The notes: generated by a model not told the origin, from the letters alone. Counted from the first letter of the stretch, positions 1 through 8,673 are shown. The stretch is 64,000 nt of DNA from Promicromonospora sp. AC04 (GCF_003058225.1 NZ_QBUG01000004.1:310001-374000), one strand, 5' to 3'. A program made the numbers and translations.

Positions 1-232
1 CGTCGACGCCGTACAGGTCGACGCCCTCGAGCTCGACCTTGCCCTCCACGTACGCGCCGGGGATCACTTCGTGCATACGGTTGAGGGTGCGTAGGAAGGT
101 CGACTTGCCGCAGCCCGACGGGCCGATGAAGGCCGTGACGGACTTCGGGTCGACGGTCATGGAGACGCCCTCGACAGCGCGGAAGTCGCCGTAGTAGATG
201 TTGACGTCCTTGACGTCTATACGCTGGGCCAT
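1..232 (-). CDS. pstB: Phosphate ABC transporter ATP-binding protein PstB (3' part outside window)
   Basis: This is the ATPase of the high-affinity phosphate importer PstSCAB, acting on the inner face of the membrane. Only the first 77 codons are present; the rest lies beyond position 1. The visible part starts [20 protein letters not shown] and contains the Walker A motif GPSGCGKST at residues 37-45, followed by the FLRTLNRM segment typical of PstB rather than other ABC ATPases. The ATG at 232 is preceded by AAGGA at a normal distance. It lies 50 nt downstream of pstA on the same strand and completes the pstS-pstC-pstA-pstB order. The family assignment is firm; the Walker B and signature motifs cannot be checked here. 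Confidence 0.95.
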   Translation of the reverse strand, partial: MAQRIDVKDVNIYYGDFRAVEGVSMTVDPKSVTAFIGPSGCGKSTFLRTLNRMHEVIPGAYVEGKVELEGVDLYGVD

Positions 233-282
233 CTGTCTGTTCCTTCGGGCTGTGTCTTCGGGTGAGCTGAGGTGTGGGCAGG

Positions 283-1233
283 TCAGCGGGTCTTCGGTGC
301 GAACCAGCGGTTCACGAGGCGACCGGCGACGTTGAGCAGCATCACGATCACGATCAGTGTCAGGGCGGCACCCCACGCGTTCTGGATGGCGATGTCCGCG
401 ACGCAGTTCGCCTGGCCCTCACGACAGGTTGCGAGACCTTGGCTGTACTGCCGATAGATGAACACGGGCAGCGTCATCATGCGACCCTCGGACGGGTCGA
501 AGTTGATCGAGTCCGTCACTCCGACGGCGACCAGAAGGGGCGCCGTCTCGCCGATGACGCGGGCGATGGCCAGCAGGACGCTGGTGGTCAGGCCCGCCAC
601 CGCGGTACGGAGGACCACACGGATGATCGTGAGCCACTTGGGCACGCCGAGCGCGTACGACGCCTCACGAAGCTCGTTGGGCACGAGCTTGAGCATCTCC
701 TCGCAGGACCGCACCACCACGGGGATCATCAGTACCGACAGCGCGACGGCGCCGATGATGCCGAACCGCGCACCGGCACCGAAGAAGATGGTGAACAGCG
801 AGACCGCGAAGAGGCCGGCCACGATCGACGGGATGCCGGTCATGACGTCCACGAAGAACGTCACCGCCCTGGCCAGCGGGCCGCGCCCGTACTCGACCAG
901 GTAGATGGCGACGAGGATGCCGATCGGCACGGAGATCAGCGTGGCGCAGCCGGTGATGATCAAGGTTCCCATGACCGCGTGGTAGATGCCGCCGCCCGGA
1001 TCACCGCCGAAGATGCCACGCATCGAGTAGGACAGGAAGTCGATGGTCACGCGCCCCGCACCGTTGAACAGCACGGTCCAGAGGAGCGAGACCAGAGGCA
1101 CCATCGCCAGCAGGAAGGCGAACCAGATGAGCGCGGCCATGATGCGGTCGGTGCGCCGGCGGCGCGGCTCGGCCGTGGTCAGGAGCGCACGCGTGCGCTC
1201 GGTGGCGTCAAGGGTCGACGTGTCGGCGCTCAT
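283..1233 (-). CDS. pstA: Phosphate ABC transporter permease PstA
   Basis: PstA is one of the two membrane channel subunits of the phosphate importer and pairs with PstC. The 316-residue product has a basic cytoplasmic N-terminus, then about six hydrophobic segments beginning near residue 31. The ABC-permease coupling loop (EAA loop) is visible around residues 190-205 as [12 protein letters not shown], where the ATPase PstB docks. The length is normal for the family. The ATG at 1233 overlaps the TGA of pstC by one base (TGATG), so translation of the two permeases is probably coupled. The open frame continues upstream of this ATG, but that extension lies across pstC and has no similarity to PstA. 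Confidence 0.95.
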   Translation of the reverse strand: MSADTSTLDATERTRALLTTAEPRRRRTDRIMAALIWFAFLLAMVPLVSLLWTVLFNGAGRVTIDFLSYSMRGIFGGDPGGGIYHAVMGTLIITGCATLISVPIGILVAIYLVEYGRGPLARAVTFFVDVMTGIPSIVAGLFAVSLFTIFFGAGARFGIIGAVALSVLMIPVVVRSCEEMLKLVPNELREASYALGVPKWLTIIRVVLRTAVAGLTTSVLLAIARVIGETAPLLVAVGVTDSINFDPSEGRMMTLPVFIYRQYSQGLATCREGQANCVADIAIQNAWGAALTLIVIVMLLNVAGRLVNRWFAPKTR

Positions 1234-2225
1234 CAGTTGGCCCCCGAGAAGTCCTTGCGGCGGGCAACGATGGCCCGAGCGGCCATGTTCACCGCCAAAG
1301 TGATAACGAACAGCGCGAGGCCCGTGGCGATCAGCGCGTTGACGGCCAGGCCGCTCGCCTCCGGGAAGTCCAGGGCGATGTAGGCGGCGATCGTCTGCTG
1401 CTGCGCCGCCTGGAGGATCTTGAACGAGTACAGGAAGCCGGGCGACAGGATCATCAGCACGGCCATGGTCTCGCCGAGCGCGCGGCCCAGACCGAGCATC
1501 GCCGCCGAGATGACGCCGGACTGGCCGAAGGGCAGGACCGCCGTGCGGACCATCTCCCAGCGCGTGGCGCCGAGGGCGAGGGCCGCCTCCTCGTGCAGCT
1601 TCGGAGTCTGCAGGAAGACCTCCCGCGAGACCGCGGTGATGATCGGCAGGATCATCACCGCGAGCACCACGGAGACGGTGGCAAGCGTGCGCGCCGTCGG
1701 CGACACGTTGCCGGCAAAGAGCGGGAACCACCCGAACCACTCGTTCAACCAGGTCCATACGGGAGCGACGGCCGGCGCCAGGACTGCGACGCCCCAGAGG
1801 CCGTAGACGACCGAGGGGATCGCCGCGAGCAGGTCCACGAGGTAGCCCAGGATCTGGGCGAGCCGGCGCGGAGCGTAGTGCGAGATGAAGAGCGCGATGC
1901 CCATGGCCACCGGGGTGGCCATCAGCAGGGCCAGCACAGCCGCGAGGAGCGTGCCGAAGACCAGCGGTCCCACGTACGCGAGGAACGACGTGTCGTCGGG
2001 GTACCGCGGAACGGCGTCGGCCAGCTCCGCCTCGCTCGCCGTCATGGCGGGCCATGCCCGGACGATCAGGAACAGCGCCACCGCGGCGAGGGTCGCGAGG
2101 ATCAGGGCACCGGAGCCCGTCGCGATCCAGCGGAATGTCCGGCTGAAGCCCCGTTCGGTGTCGCCGCTCGACCGTCGCCGCCGGACCGGCGCCACGGGAG
2201 CGGGCGGGCTGTCAGTGGTCGTCAC
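1233..2225 (-). CDS. pstC: Phosphate ABC transporter permease PstC
   Basis: PstC is the second channel subunit of the Pst phosphate importer. The 330-residue protein has a charged N-terminal tail of about 35 residues, then six predicted membrane segments. The EAA coupling loop HEEAALALGATRWEMV lies around residues 215-230. I place the start at the GTG at 2225 (MTTTDSPPAP) because GAGGAA sits six to seven bases upstream; the open frame runs further up, but that part crosses a strong hairpin and is not permease-like. The gene overlaps pstA by TGATG and follows pstS after about 140 nt that hold the hairpin. Subunit identity rests on the gene order plus the family-typical loop sequence. Confidence 0.95.
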   Translation of the reverse strand: MTTTDSPPAPVAPVRRRRSSGDTERGFSRTFRWIATGSGALILATLAAVALFLIVRAWPAMTASEAELADAVPRYPDDTSFLAYVGPLVFGTLLAAVLALLMATPVAMGIALFISHYAPRRLAQILGYLVDLLAAIPSVVYGLWGVAVLAPAVAPVWTWLNEWFGWFPLFAGNVSPTARTLATVSVVLAVMILPIITAVSREVFLQTPKLHEEAALALGATRWEMVRTAVLPFGQSGVISAAMLGLGRALGETMAVLMILSPGFLYSFKILQAAQQQTIAAYIALDFPEASGLAVNALIATGLALFVITLAVNMAARAIVARRKDFSGAN

Positions 2226-2277
2226 AGATGTTCCTCGGCTCGTCGTGTCTGTGTTGAGGTAAGCCTGACACGGCCAT

Positions 2278-2330
2278 GCCGGTGGTCGGGCCACGAGCGC
2301 CTGCTGTGCTCGTGCGGCCCGACCACCGGC
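2278..2330 (-). terminator. Strong hairpin between pstS and pstC (attenuator-type terminator)
   Basis: Arms 2278-2298 and 2308-2330 pair almost completely: GCCGGTGGTCGGGCC plus ACGAGC against GCTCGT, a two-base bulge, then GGCCCGACCACCGGC, with a loop of about 9 nt. It sits 35 nt after the pstS stop codon and about 50 nt before the pstC start. No U-tract follows, which is usual for high-GC actinobacterial terminators. The likely effect is to stop most transcripts after pstS and protect its 3' end, giving more binding protein than permease. Confidence 0.75.
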
Positions 2331-2364
2331 CGGGTGCGGTGCCAGGTACTGCTGGCGGCTGAGA

Positions 2365-3468
2365 TCAGCCGGCGGCCGTGATCGCCTCGACCGACGGCAG
2401 GAACTGGTCACGCAGCTCGGACGAGAGCGGGGCGGAGCCCGCCGAGTCGGCAGCGGCGGCCTGGCCCTCGTCGCTCAGGATGTAGCTGTAGAAGCCCTTG
2501 ACGAGATCCGCGGTGGCGGCGTCCTCGTACGTGGCGCAGGCCAGGTGGTACGACACCAGCACGATCGGGTAGGTACCCGCGATGTCGCGCTTCAGGTCGT
2601 AGGCGAAGACGTGGTCGCTGGTGCCCTCGACGCGGGGCGAGCCCTCGACGACGGCGGCGGCGGCCTCGGGGGTGTACTCGACGAACTCGTCGCCGACACC
2701 CACGTGCGCCGTGCCCAGGTCAGCGATCTGCGACGCGTCTGCGTAGGTGATGGTGCCCTCGCCGGCCTGCGCGGCGCTCACCACGCCGGAGGTGCCCTGC
2801 GCGGACTCCTGGCCCTCGATCGGCCAGATGCCCTCGGGCTCCCAGGTCCACACGTCCGGGACCACCGTGTTCAGGTACTCCTGGAAGTTCTCGGTGGTAC
2901 CCGAGTCGTCCGAGCGGTGCACGACCGTGATGTCGGTGCTGGGCAGGTCGGCGTCCGGGTTGTCGGCGGCGATCGCCTCGTCGTCCCAGGCGGTGATCTC
3001 GCCGGCGAAGATCCCGGCGATGGCCTCCGGGGTGAGGTTCAGGGTGTCGATGCCCTCGAGGTTGAAGGCGACGGCCACCGGTGAGATGTACCCGGGGTAC
3101 TCGACGACTCCGCCCTCACCGCACTGCGCCTCGGCGTCGGCCATCTCCTCGTCGTCCAGCGCGGCGTCCGAGCCGGCGAACGGGAAGGCGCCCGAGATGA
3201 AGCTCTCGCGGCCACCACCCGAGCCGACCGGGTCGTAGTTCACGGTCACGTCCGGGTTCTGGCTCTGGAAGCCGGCACGCCAGGCCTCCATCGCGGACTC
3301 CTGCGACGACGCGCCGCCGCCGTTGAGCTCGCCAGAGAGGTCCAGGGCGGACTCGGAACCTTCGCCGCTGGGGTCGGCGCCGGGGTCGGACCCGCAGGCT
3401 GCGAGGCTCAGCGCGAGCGCGCCCACCATGACAGCGGAGCCAACGCGGGGGAATCGGCTGATCTTCAC
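2365..3468 (-). CDS. pstS: Phosphate-binding lipoprotein PstS (copy 1)
   Basis: This is the extracytoplasmic phosphate receptor of the Pst importer. With the GTG at 3468 the product starts MKISRFPRVG, has a hydrophobic signal segment, and ends the signal with a lipobox SLAAC (Cys25), so it should be lipid-anchored. Phosphate-contact motifs are present: GGGASSQESA near the mature N-terminus and HRSDDSGTTENF in the middle. The 367-residue length is normal. I prefer GTG 3468 because GGAAC lies at good spacing; an ATG at 3480 and a TTG at 3489 are also in frame. It is the second of two adjacent pstS genes and has its own PHO-box promoter. The downstream hairpin at 2278-2330 separates it from pstC. 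Confidence 0.93.
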   Translation of the reverse strand: MKISRFPRVGSAVMVGALALSLAACGSDPGADPSGEGSESALDLSGELNGGGASSQESAMEAWRAGFQSQNPDVTVNYDPVGSGGGRESFISGAFPFAGSDAALDDEEMADAEAQCGEGGVVEYPGYISPVAVAFNLEGIDTLNLTPEAIAGIFAGEITAWDDEAIAADNPDADLPSTDITVVHRSDDSGTTENFQEYLNTVVPDVWTWEPEGIWPIEGQESAQGTSGVVSAAQAGEGTITYADASQIADLGTAHVGVGDEFVEYTPEAAAAVVEGSPRVEGTSDHVFAYDLKRDIAGTYPIVLVSYHLACATYEDAATADLVKGFYSYILSDEGQAAAADSAGSAPLSSELRDQFLPSVEAITAAG

Positions 3469-3525
3469 GTGTCGTTCCATCCTGTTCAAGTCGTACGCGC
3501 GGCGAGCGCCGCGGCGTCAGTCGGG

Positions 3526-3580
3526 ACGCTAGGCAGGTGGAGTGACCTGCTCACCAGGTCCAGGTAAACGGAGGGTGAAC
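3526..3580 (-). promoter_or_regulatory. PHO-box promoter of pstS copy 1
   Basis: On the minus strand, 3580-3560 reads GTTCACCCTCC followed directly by GTTTACCTGG. These are two 11-nt direct repeats of the GTTCACC type bound by PhoP/RegX3-class regulators. A possible -10 box TAGCGT (3531-3526) lies about 30 nt downstream, so the repeats would sit at or just above the -35 region, the usual place for activation. Assignment to RegX3 is inferred from the adjacent regX3 gene. Confidence 0.7.
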
Positions 3581-3583
3581 AAC

Positions 3584-3598
3584 CCCGCGAAACGCGGG
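3584..3598 (-). terminator. Short hairpin downstream of pstS copy 2
   Basis: CCCGCG-AAA-CGCGGG forms a 6-bp stem with a 3-nt loop. On the minus strand it is followed by GTTGTT. It lies about 60 nt past the stop of the upstream pstS copy and immediately above the PHO box of the next pstS, so it is a reasonable weak terminator separating the two transcription units. Confidence 0.4.
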
Positions 3599-3658
3599 TG
3601 ATACGCAACACGGTCACCATGGCACGCCCTGGAGCTCTCCACCTGCCAACGGCCCGTG

Positions 3659-4804
3659 CTATCCGTCCGCCTCGTCGTCCGGGCGGTCGCGGGTCAGGTA
3701 GATCGACTTCGCGGCGTCGCCGATCCACTCCTGCAGGTCGCTGGAGATGACCGCGCTGCCCGTCGCGCCGGCGGCGCGCTGCTGCCCCTCGGCGGACGCG
3801 ACGTACGCGACGAACTCCTTGACGAAGTTCCCCTTTGCCTTGTCCTCGTACCGCGAGCACACGACCAGGTAGGACACGAGCACCATCGGGTAGGCGAAGG
3901 GCTTGTCGATGGTCCGGTCGAGGACGAACGCGAGGTCGTGCTCGTAGCGGTTCTCGATCCGCGGCGACACGTCGACGACGGCGGCCGCGGCATCAGCGCT
4001 GTAGGCCACGTACTCGTCGCCCACCTTGATGGACACGCGGCCGAGGTCGGTGGTGCGCGAGGCGTCCGCGTACGTGATGCCGCCCGGCGTCGAGCGCACC
4101 GTGTCCGTCACGCCGCCGGTCCCCTCCGCCGCGAAGCCCTCCTGCGACGGCCACAGGCCGTCCGGCTCGAACGGCCATGACTGGGGCGTGGTCGCGTGCA
4201 GGTAGTCGGTGAAGTTCTCGGTGGTGCCCGAGTCGTCGGACCGGTGCACCGGTGTGATGCCCAGGGCGGGCAGCTTGGCGTCGGGGTTGACCGCGGCGAT
4301 CGCCGGGTCGTTCCACTGGGTGATCTGCCCCGTGAAGATCCGCGCGATCAGGTCCGAGGACAGGTTGAGCTGGTCGATGCCCTCGAGGTTGAAGGCCACG
4401 GCGATCGGGCTGATGTAGACCGGCAGGTCGATGGCGTTGCCGCCGTCGCAGGCCGGGCCGGACGCCGCCATCTCCTCGTCGCTCAGTGCGATGTCGGAGG
4501 CCCCGAAGGCCGTCTCGCCCGCGAGGAAGGACTCGCGGCCGTCGCCCGAGCCGATGGGGTCGTAGCTGATCGCCGCCTTGGGGTGCTGCTCCTGGAACCC
4601 GGTGATCCACGCTTCCATCGCCGACTCCTGGGACGAGGCACCGGCCCCGTGGAACTCACCGACGATAGCGGGCTGCGGGTCGGCGCTGGGTTCGTCGCCC
4701 GCCCCGAAGCCCGGCATCTCGATCGCGGCGCAGCCCGCGAACGGCAGCACGAGGGCGCCTGCGGTGGCAGCAGAGACGAGGCGGGTGTACCGGGAGGTGC
4801 TCAC
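3659..4804 (-). CDS. pstS: Phosphate-binding lipoprotein PstS (copy 2)
   Basis: This is a second phosphate-binding protein, clearly paralogous to its neighbour. It shares the GASSQESAMEAW segment, the YISP.AVAFNLEGID.LNL segment and HRSDDSGTTENF. The 381-residue product has a signal segment ending in FAGC (a weaker lipobox with Phe at -3), then a short Pro/Asp-rich spacer. The start is GTG at 4804 with no strong ribosome binding site. It is preceded by its own PHO box at 4846-4867 and lies between regX3 and the other pstS. Two adjacent receptors feeding one PstCAB channel may differ in affinity or in the level of starvation at which they are induced; the sequence does not say which. Confidence 0.92.
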   Translation of the reverse strand: MSTSRYTRLVSAATAGALVLPFAGCAAIEMPGFGAGDEPSADPQPAIVGEFHGAGASSQESAMEAWITGFQEQHPKAAISYDPIGSGDGRESFLAGETAFGASDIALSDEEMAASGPACDGGNAIDLPVYISPIAVAFNLEGIDQLNLSSDLIARIFTGQITQWNDPAIAAVNPDAKLPALGITPVHRSDDSGTTENFTDYLHATTPQSWPFEPDGLWPSQEGFAAEGTGGVTDTVRSTPGGITYADASRTTDLGRVSIKVGDEYVAYSADAAAAVVDVSPRIENRYEHDLAFVLDRTIDKPFAYPMVLVSYLVVCSRYEDKAKGNFVKEFVAYVASAEGQQRAAGATGSAVISSDLQEWIGDAAKSIYLTRDRPDDEADG

Positions 4805-4845
4805 GGTTCGCGAAACTACTCACGGGCTCCGTCCCGCGAGCAAAC

Positions 4846-4867
4846 ACCGGGTGAACGGAAGGTGACC
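4846..4867 (-). promoter_or_regulatory. PHO box upstream of pstS copy 2
   Basis: The minus strand reads GGTCACCTTCC then GTTCACCCGGT, two 11-nt direct repeats in exact register. They lie about 40 nt before the GTG of the upstream pstS copy. This matches the repeat type bound by PhoP/RegX3 regulators in actinobacteria. It is the clearest of the three candidate sites in the block. Confidence 0.7.
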
Positions 4868-4922
4868 AGAGCCGCGAGGGCCCAGTGAGGTGCGACACCG
4901 GACGGCCGCACCTTCACGGGTT

Positions 4923-5621
4923 TCACCCCTCGTCGTCGGCCAGCTTGTAGCCCAGGCCACGCACCGTCAGGAGGAACTTGGGCGAGCCCGGGTCCGGCTC
5001 GATCTTCGAGCGGATGCGCTTCACGTGGACGTCGAGAGTCTTGGTGTCGCCCACGTAGTCCGCGCCCCAGACCCGGTCGATGAGCTGGCCGCGGGTCAGC
5101 ACCCGGCCGGCGTTCCGCATCAGCAGCTCGAGCAGGTCGAACTCCTTGAGCGGCAGGGCCACGCTGTCCCCGCTCACGGCGACGGTGTGCCGCTCGACGT
5201 CCATCCGGACCGGGCCGACCTCGAGCACGCCGTCCGCGTCGTGCTCCGTCGAGTCGGTGGGCTGGCGGCGGCGGAGCACGGCCCGCACCCGGGCGAGCAG
5301 CTCGCGGTACGAGTACGGCTTGGTGACGTAGTCGTCGGCACCGAGCTCCAGGCCCACCACCTTGTCGATCTCGGAGTCCTTGGCGGTCAGCATGATGACC
5401 GGCACGTCGCCGCGAGCCCGCAGCTCCCGGCACACCTCCGTGCCCGACAGCCCCGGCAGCATCAGGTCGAGCAGCACGAGGTCCGCCCCCTCCGCGTCGT
5501 ACGCGGCGAGCGCGGAGTTGCCGTCGGCGGCCTCGATCACCTCGAACCCCTCGCGGGTCAGCTGGTACGTCAGCGGGTCCCGGTACGACTCCTCGTCCTC
5601 AACCACCAGGATGCGCGTCAC
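4923..5621 (-). CDS. regX3: Response regulator RegX3 (OmpR/PhoB type)
   Basis: DNA-binding response regulator for phosphate starvation, partner of the adjacent SenX3 kinase. The 232-residue product has a receiver domain with acidic residues in VVEDEE (8-10), the phosphoacceptor Asp52 in LVLLDLMLPG, the Thr of MLTAKDS and the conserved Lys in YVTKPYS. A C-terminal winged helix follows, with LKEFDLLELL, DVHVKRIRSKIE and VRGLGYKL. The start is GTG at 5621, preceded by GAGGAGGT and overlapping the senX3 stop (GTGA). The frame is open further upstream, but that part lies inside senX3. Its likely targets are next door: both pstS genes and its own operon carry PHO-box repeats. Confidence 0.93.
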   Translation of the reverse strand: MTRILVVEDEESYRDPLTYQLTREGFEVIEAADGNSALAAYDAEGADLVLLDLMLPGLSGTEVCRELRARGDVPVIMLTAKDSEIDKVVGLELGADDYVTKPYSYRELLARVRAVLRRRQPTDSTEHDADGVLEVGPVRMDVERHTVAVSGDSVALPLKEFDLLELLMRNAGRVLTRGQLIDRVWGADYVGDTKTLDVHVKRIRSKIEPDPGSPKFLLTVRGLGYKLADDEG

Positions 5622-6889
5622 GCACCTACCTCCTCGTTCTTCGTGGCCCCGTGTTCGGTGGCCTTGTGCTGGTCCTGCTGGTCCTGCACCTCGCCCTCTC
5701 GGACGACGTCCGAGAGGGGTGGCGGTGTGACCCGGCCGGCACGGTTCCCGCCGGTGGGCCGGTCCGCGGACGGGATCCGCAGCGTGAAGGTCGAGCCCCG
5801 GCCCGGCTCGGACCACATCGTGACGTCGCCACCGTGATCGGCCGCGACATGCTTGACGATGCTCAGGCCCAGGCCGGTGCCACCAGTGTCGCGCGAGCGC
5901 GCGGGATCCACCCGGTAGAACCGCTCGAAGACGCGGTCCTGCGCATCCTCCGCGATCCCGACGCCCTGGTCCACCACGGCGATCTCGACGAGGCCCGCCC
6001 GCTCGCTCACCCCGACGCCCACGCGGCTGGCGGGTCCGGAGTAGGCGACGGCGTTGTCGACCAGGTTGCGGACCGCGGTGACCAGGAGGTTGTGGTCGCC
6101 GTAGACCTCGGTGTCCAGGTCCCCGCCCATCGTGATCGCGATGTTCTTGGACTGGGCGGTGGTGCGCGCCCGGTCGACCGCCTCCTCCACCACCTCACGG
6201 ATCGGGACCGGCGTCAGCTTCGGCACCGCGCCCGCGCCCTGCAGGCGCGACAGCTCGATGATCTCCTGCACCAGGGCGGACAGCCGGACCGCCTCGCGCT
6301 GCATACGCTCGGTGAACCGGCGGACGGCGACCGGGTCGTCCGCGGCGTCGGCCACCGTCTCGGCGAGCAGCGCCAGCGCGCCCACCGGCGTCTTCAGCTC
6401 GTGGGACACGTTGACCACGAAGTCGCGGCGGATCGCCTCGACGCGGCGCGCCTCCGTGCGGTCCTCCGCCAGCACCAGCACCCGCTCCAGACCCAGCGGC
6501 GCCACGCGCACCTGCAGCAGCACGGTGCCCTGGCCCACCGGGCCGCGGGCCAGCTCGAGCTCCTGCTCGCGGATCACGCCGTCGCGCCGCACCAGGGCCA
6601 CCAGGTCCGTGATCGCCGGGTGCACGAGCGTGTCGTTGCGCACCACGCCCAGCGCGTAGGCCGGCGGGGACGCGCGGATCACCTCGTCCTCGCCGTCGAG
6701 CACGACGGCGGCCGAGCGCAGCACCGAGAGCACCCGGACGAGGCCCGCGTCGAGCTCGTCGGGTTCGGCCTGAGGGAGGGCATGCTGCTGCCGGTCGGAG
6801 ACGCGGAAGGCCAAGGTGGCCACCACGCCGACGATCACGCCGAGAATTCCGGCGGCCAGCACCGGCACCCCGGAGATGATTCCGTCCAC
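5618..6889 (-). CDS. senX3: Sensor histidine kinase SenX3
   Basis: Membrane-bound sensor kinase that phosphorylates RegX3 when phosphate is scarce. With the GTG at 6889 the product is 423 residues: one membrane segment (about 7-28), a PAS-like sensor region (about 45-145), the H-box FVVNVSHELKTP with His163, and an ATPase domain with an N-box (RNLVDNA), VVDQGVGI, RVFERFYRVD and GGTGLGLSI. I choose this start because TACCCT ends six bases before the GTG, as in many leaderless genes here, and because it puts the membrane helix at the N-terminus. An ATG at 6967 would add 26 residues. There is only one membrane pass and no large external domain, as in known SenX3, where phosphate status is read through PhoU/Pst. 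Confidence 0.92.
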   Translation of the reverse strand: MDGIISGVPVLAAGILGVIVGVVATLAFRVSDRQQHALPQAEPDELDAGLVRVLSVLRSAAVVLDGEDEVIRASPPAYALGVVRNDTLVHPAITDLVALVRRDGVIREQELELARGPVGQGTVLLQVRVAPLGLERVLVLAEDRTEARRVEAIRRDFVVNVSHELKTPVGALALLAETVADAADDPVAVRRFTERMQREAVRLSALVQEIIELSRLQGAGAVPKLTPVPIREVVEEAVDRARTTAQSKNIAITMGGDLDTEVYGDHNLLVTAVRNLVDNAVAYSGPASRVGVGVSERAGLVEIAVVDQGVGIAEDAQDRVFERFYRVDPARSRDTGGTGLGLSIVKHVAADHGGDVTMWSEPGRGSTFTLRIPSADRPTGGNRAGRVTPPPLSDVVREGEVQDQQDQHKATEHGATKNEEVGA

Positions 6890-6961
6890 GCCTCCAGGGT
6901 AGGTCGACGTTTCAACCGCTGATCGACGAGGGCGGGCGGACGGACGATCGTGTCGCCTACT

Positions 6962-6994
6962 GTTCATGTCAGGGAGGAAGAGCGTTAACCTCCC
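6962..6994. promoter_or_regulatory. Possible PHO box in the senX3-phoU divergent region
   Basis: On the plus strand GTTCATGTCAG (6962-6972) and GTTAACCTCCC (6984-6994) are spaced exactly 22 nt apart, i.e. two 11-nt units in register with a poorly matching unit between. The second unit resembles the GTTCACCCTCC of the pstS site. The site lies between the proposed senX3 start and phoU and could control either. A short inverted repeat (GGGAGG...CCTCCC) overlaps it. Confidence 0.4.
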
Positions 6995-7164
6995 GGTACA
7001 TCGCGACGTCGAACCTTGGCGGGTGCGGGCGGTAGCTGCGCCGTGGGCCGTTCCGGGACTTGTCCGGAGCGGCCGGCCCGGCCGCGCGTCGGCCCTGCCC
7101 GCCTGACGGCGGCGTGACAGCGGACGCGAAGCCGTCCGCGCGCCCCGAGTGCGAGAGGAAACCG

Positions 7165-7812
7165 ATGCGAGAGATCTTCGATGCCGAGCTGCAGCAGGTC
7201 GGAGACGACCTGACCGAGATGAGCAGGCTCGTCGAGTCCGCCATCACCCGTGCCGGAAGGGCGCTGCTGGAGGCCGACCTTCAGCTCGCACAGGAGGTGA
7301 TCGCCTCCGACAAGACCATCGACGCCATCGAGGACTCGCTCGACGAGCGGTGCGTCCACCTGCTCGCCCAGCAGGCGCCGGTGGCCACCGACCTGCGGAT
7401 CGTCGTGAGCGCGCTGCGGATGAGCGCCTCCCTGGAGCGCATGGGCGACCTCGCCCGGCACGTGGCACAGGTGGCGCGCGGTCGCTACCCCGCGCAGGCG
7501 ATCGTGCCCGAGGCGCGGGAGACATTCGAGAAGATGCACGACGCCGCCGTCCGCGTGGCCCAGCGCACCACCAAGCTGCTCGCGACCCGCGACCTCACCG
7601 TGGCCGAGGCCCTCGAGCGGGACGACGACATCATCGACGCGCTGCACCAGGAGACGTTCAACCTGCTCCTGGCGCCGGAGTGGCAGGGCACCGTCCAGGA
7701 GTCCGTCGACGTGACGCTCGTGGGCCGCTACTACGAGCGGTTCGGCGACCACGGGGTGTCGGTCGCTCGGCGCGTGACGTTCCTCGTCACCGGAGACTTC
7801 CCGGACGAGTAG
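7165..7812 (+). CDS. phoU: Phosphate signalling regulator PhoU
   Basis: PhoU links the Pst transporter to the SenX3 kinase and represses the starvation response when phosphate is plentiful. The 215-residue product is all-helical with two tandem PhoU repeats. The first holds the DLRIVVSALRMSASLERMGDLA motif split across the 80-105 region; the second ends with RYYERFGDHGVSVARR. These E/D-rich helices form the family's metal-binding faces. The ATG at 7165 has GAGAGGAAA upstream; an upstream frame extension is unrelated. The gene is divergent from senX3-regX3, the usual arrangement, and ends at a hairpin at 7846-7876. Confidence 0.94.
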   Translation: MREIFDAELQQVGDDLTEMSRLVESAITRAGRALLEADLQLAQEVIASDKTIDAIEDSLDERCVHLLAQQAPVATDLRIVVSALRMSASLERMGDLARHVAQVARGRYPAQAIVPEARETFEKMHDAAVRVAQRTTKLLATRDLTVAEALERDDDIIDALHQETFNLLLAPEWQGTVQESVDVTLVGRYYERFGDHGVSVARRVTFLVTGDFPDE

Positions 7813-7845
7813 GGCGCTCGCCCCGGCTCCGCCGTCGAGCACGTT

Positions 7846-7876
7846 GTTGCCGCTTCCAAGGCTTGGAGGCGGCAAC
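7846..7876 (+). terminator. Hairpin terminator after phoU
   Basis: GTTGCCGCTTCCAAG (7846-7860) pairs with CTTGGAGGCGGCAAC (7862-7876), about 15 bp with one G-T wobble and a minimal loop. It lies 33 nt after the phoU stop and just before the gpmA start. No U-tract follows. Confidence 0.7.
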
Positions 7877-7908
7877 AGCTGTCTGCGCGCCGATGGCAGG
7901 ATGGAGCC

Positions 7909-8649
7909 ATGACCTACACCCTCGTGCTGCTCCGCCACGGCGAGAGCGAGTGGAACGCGAAGAACCTGTTCACCGGCTGGGTGGATGTAGCCCTCTCCGA
8001 GAAGGGGGTCGAGGAGGCCAAGCGCGGTGGCGCGCTCCTCAAGGAGGCCGGCGTGAACCCGGACATCCTGCACACGTCGCTGCTGCGCCGCGCGATCATG
8101 ACGGCGAACCTCGCGCTCGACGTCGCCGACCGGCACTGGATCCCGGTCAAGCGCAGCTGGCGCCTCAACGAGCGCCACTACGGCGCGCTGCAGGGCAAGG
8201 ACAAGAAGCAGACGCTCGCGGAGTTCGGCGAGGAGCAGTTCATGCTGTGGCGCCGCTCGTACGACGTGCCGCCGCCGGAGATCGAGCTGGGCTCCGAGTT
8301 CAGCCAGGATGCCGACCCGCGGTACGCCGACGCCCCCGTCGTCCGTACGGAGGCCCTGAAGCTCGTGCTCGAGCGCGCCCTGCCGTACTGGGAGAGCGAG
8401 ATCGTGCCCGACCTCAAGACCGGCAAGACCGTGCTCGTCGCCGCCCACGGCAACTCGCTGCGGGCCCTGGTGAAGCACCTCGACGGCGTCTCCGACGAGG
8501 CCATCGCCGGGCTGAACATCCCGACGGGCATCCCGCTGGTCTACGAGCTCGACGAGGAGACCCTGGCCCCCGTGAAGCCGGGTGGCACCTACCTCGACCC
8601 CGAGGCCGCGAAGGACGCGATCGCCGCGGTGGCCAACCAGGGCCGCTGA
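7909..8649 (+). CDS. gpmA: 2,3-bisphosphoglycerate-dependent phosphoglycerate mutase
   Basis: Interconverts 3- and 2-phosphoglycerate in glycolysis and gluconeogenesis in the cytosol. The N-terminal signature [10 protein letters not shown] contains the catalytic His10 that is phosphorylated during the cycle. [14 protein letters not shown], the proton-donor region [12 protein letters not shown] and the second active-site histidine in [13 protein letters not shown] are all present. The 246-residue length is that of the dPGM family. The ATG at 7909 has GGATGGAG close upstream. It stands alone between two hairpin elements, converging on mshA. Its position beside phoU is common in actinobacteria. 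Confidence 0.96.
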   Translation: MTYTLVLLRHGESEWNAKNLFTGWVDVALSEKGVEEAKRGGALLKEAGVNPDILHTSLLRRAIMTANLALDVADRHWIPVKRSWRLNERHYGALQGKDKKQTLAEFGEEQFMLWRRSYDVPPPEIELGSEFSQDADPRYADAPVVRTEALKLVLERALPYWESEIVPDLKTGKTVLVAAHGNSLRALVKHLDGVSDEAIAGLNIPTGIPLVYELDEETLAPVKPGGTYLDPEAAKDAIAAVANQGR

Positions 8650-8673
8650 CCCCTCTCAGACCGCCGAGGCAGA

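Noticed and set aside
283-2055. A 590-codon open frame covering pstA and most of pstC
   Set aside because: It contains PstA only from 1233 on; the N-terminal part is a wrong-frame reading of pstC.
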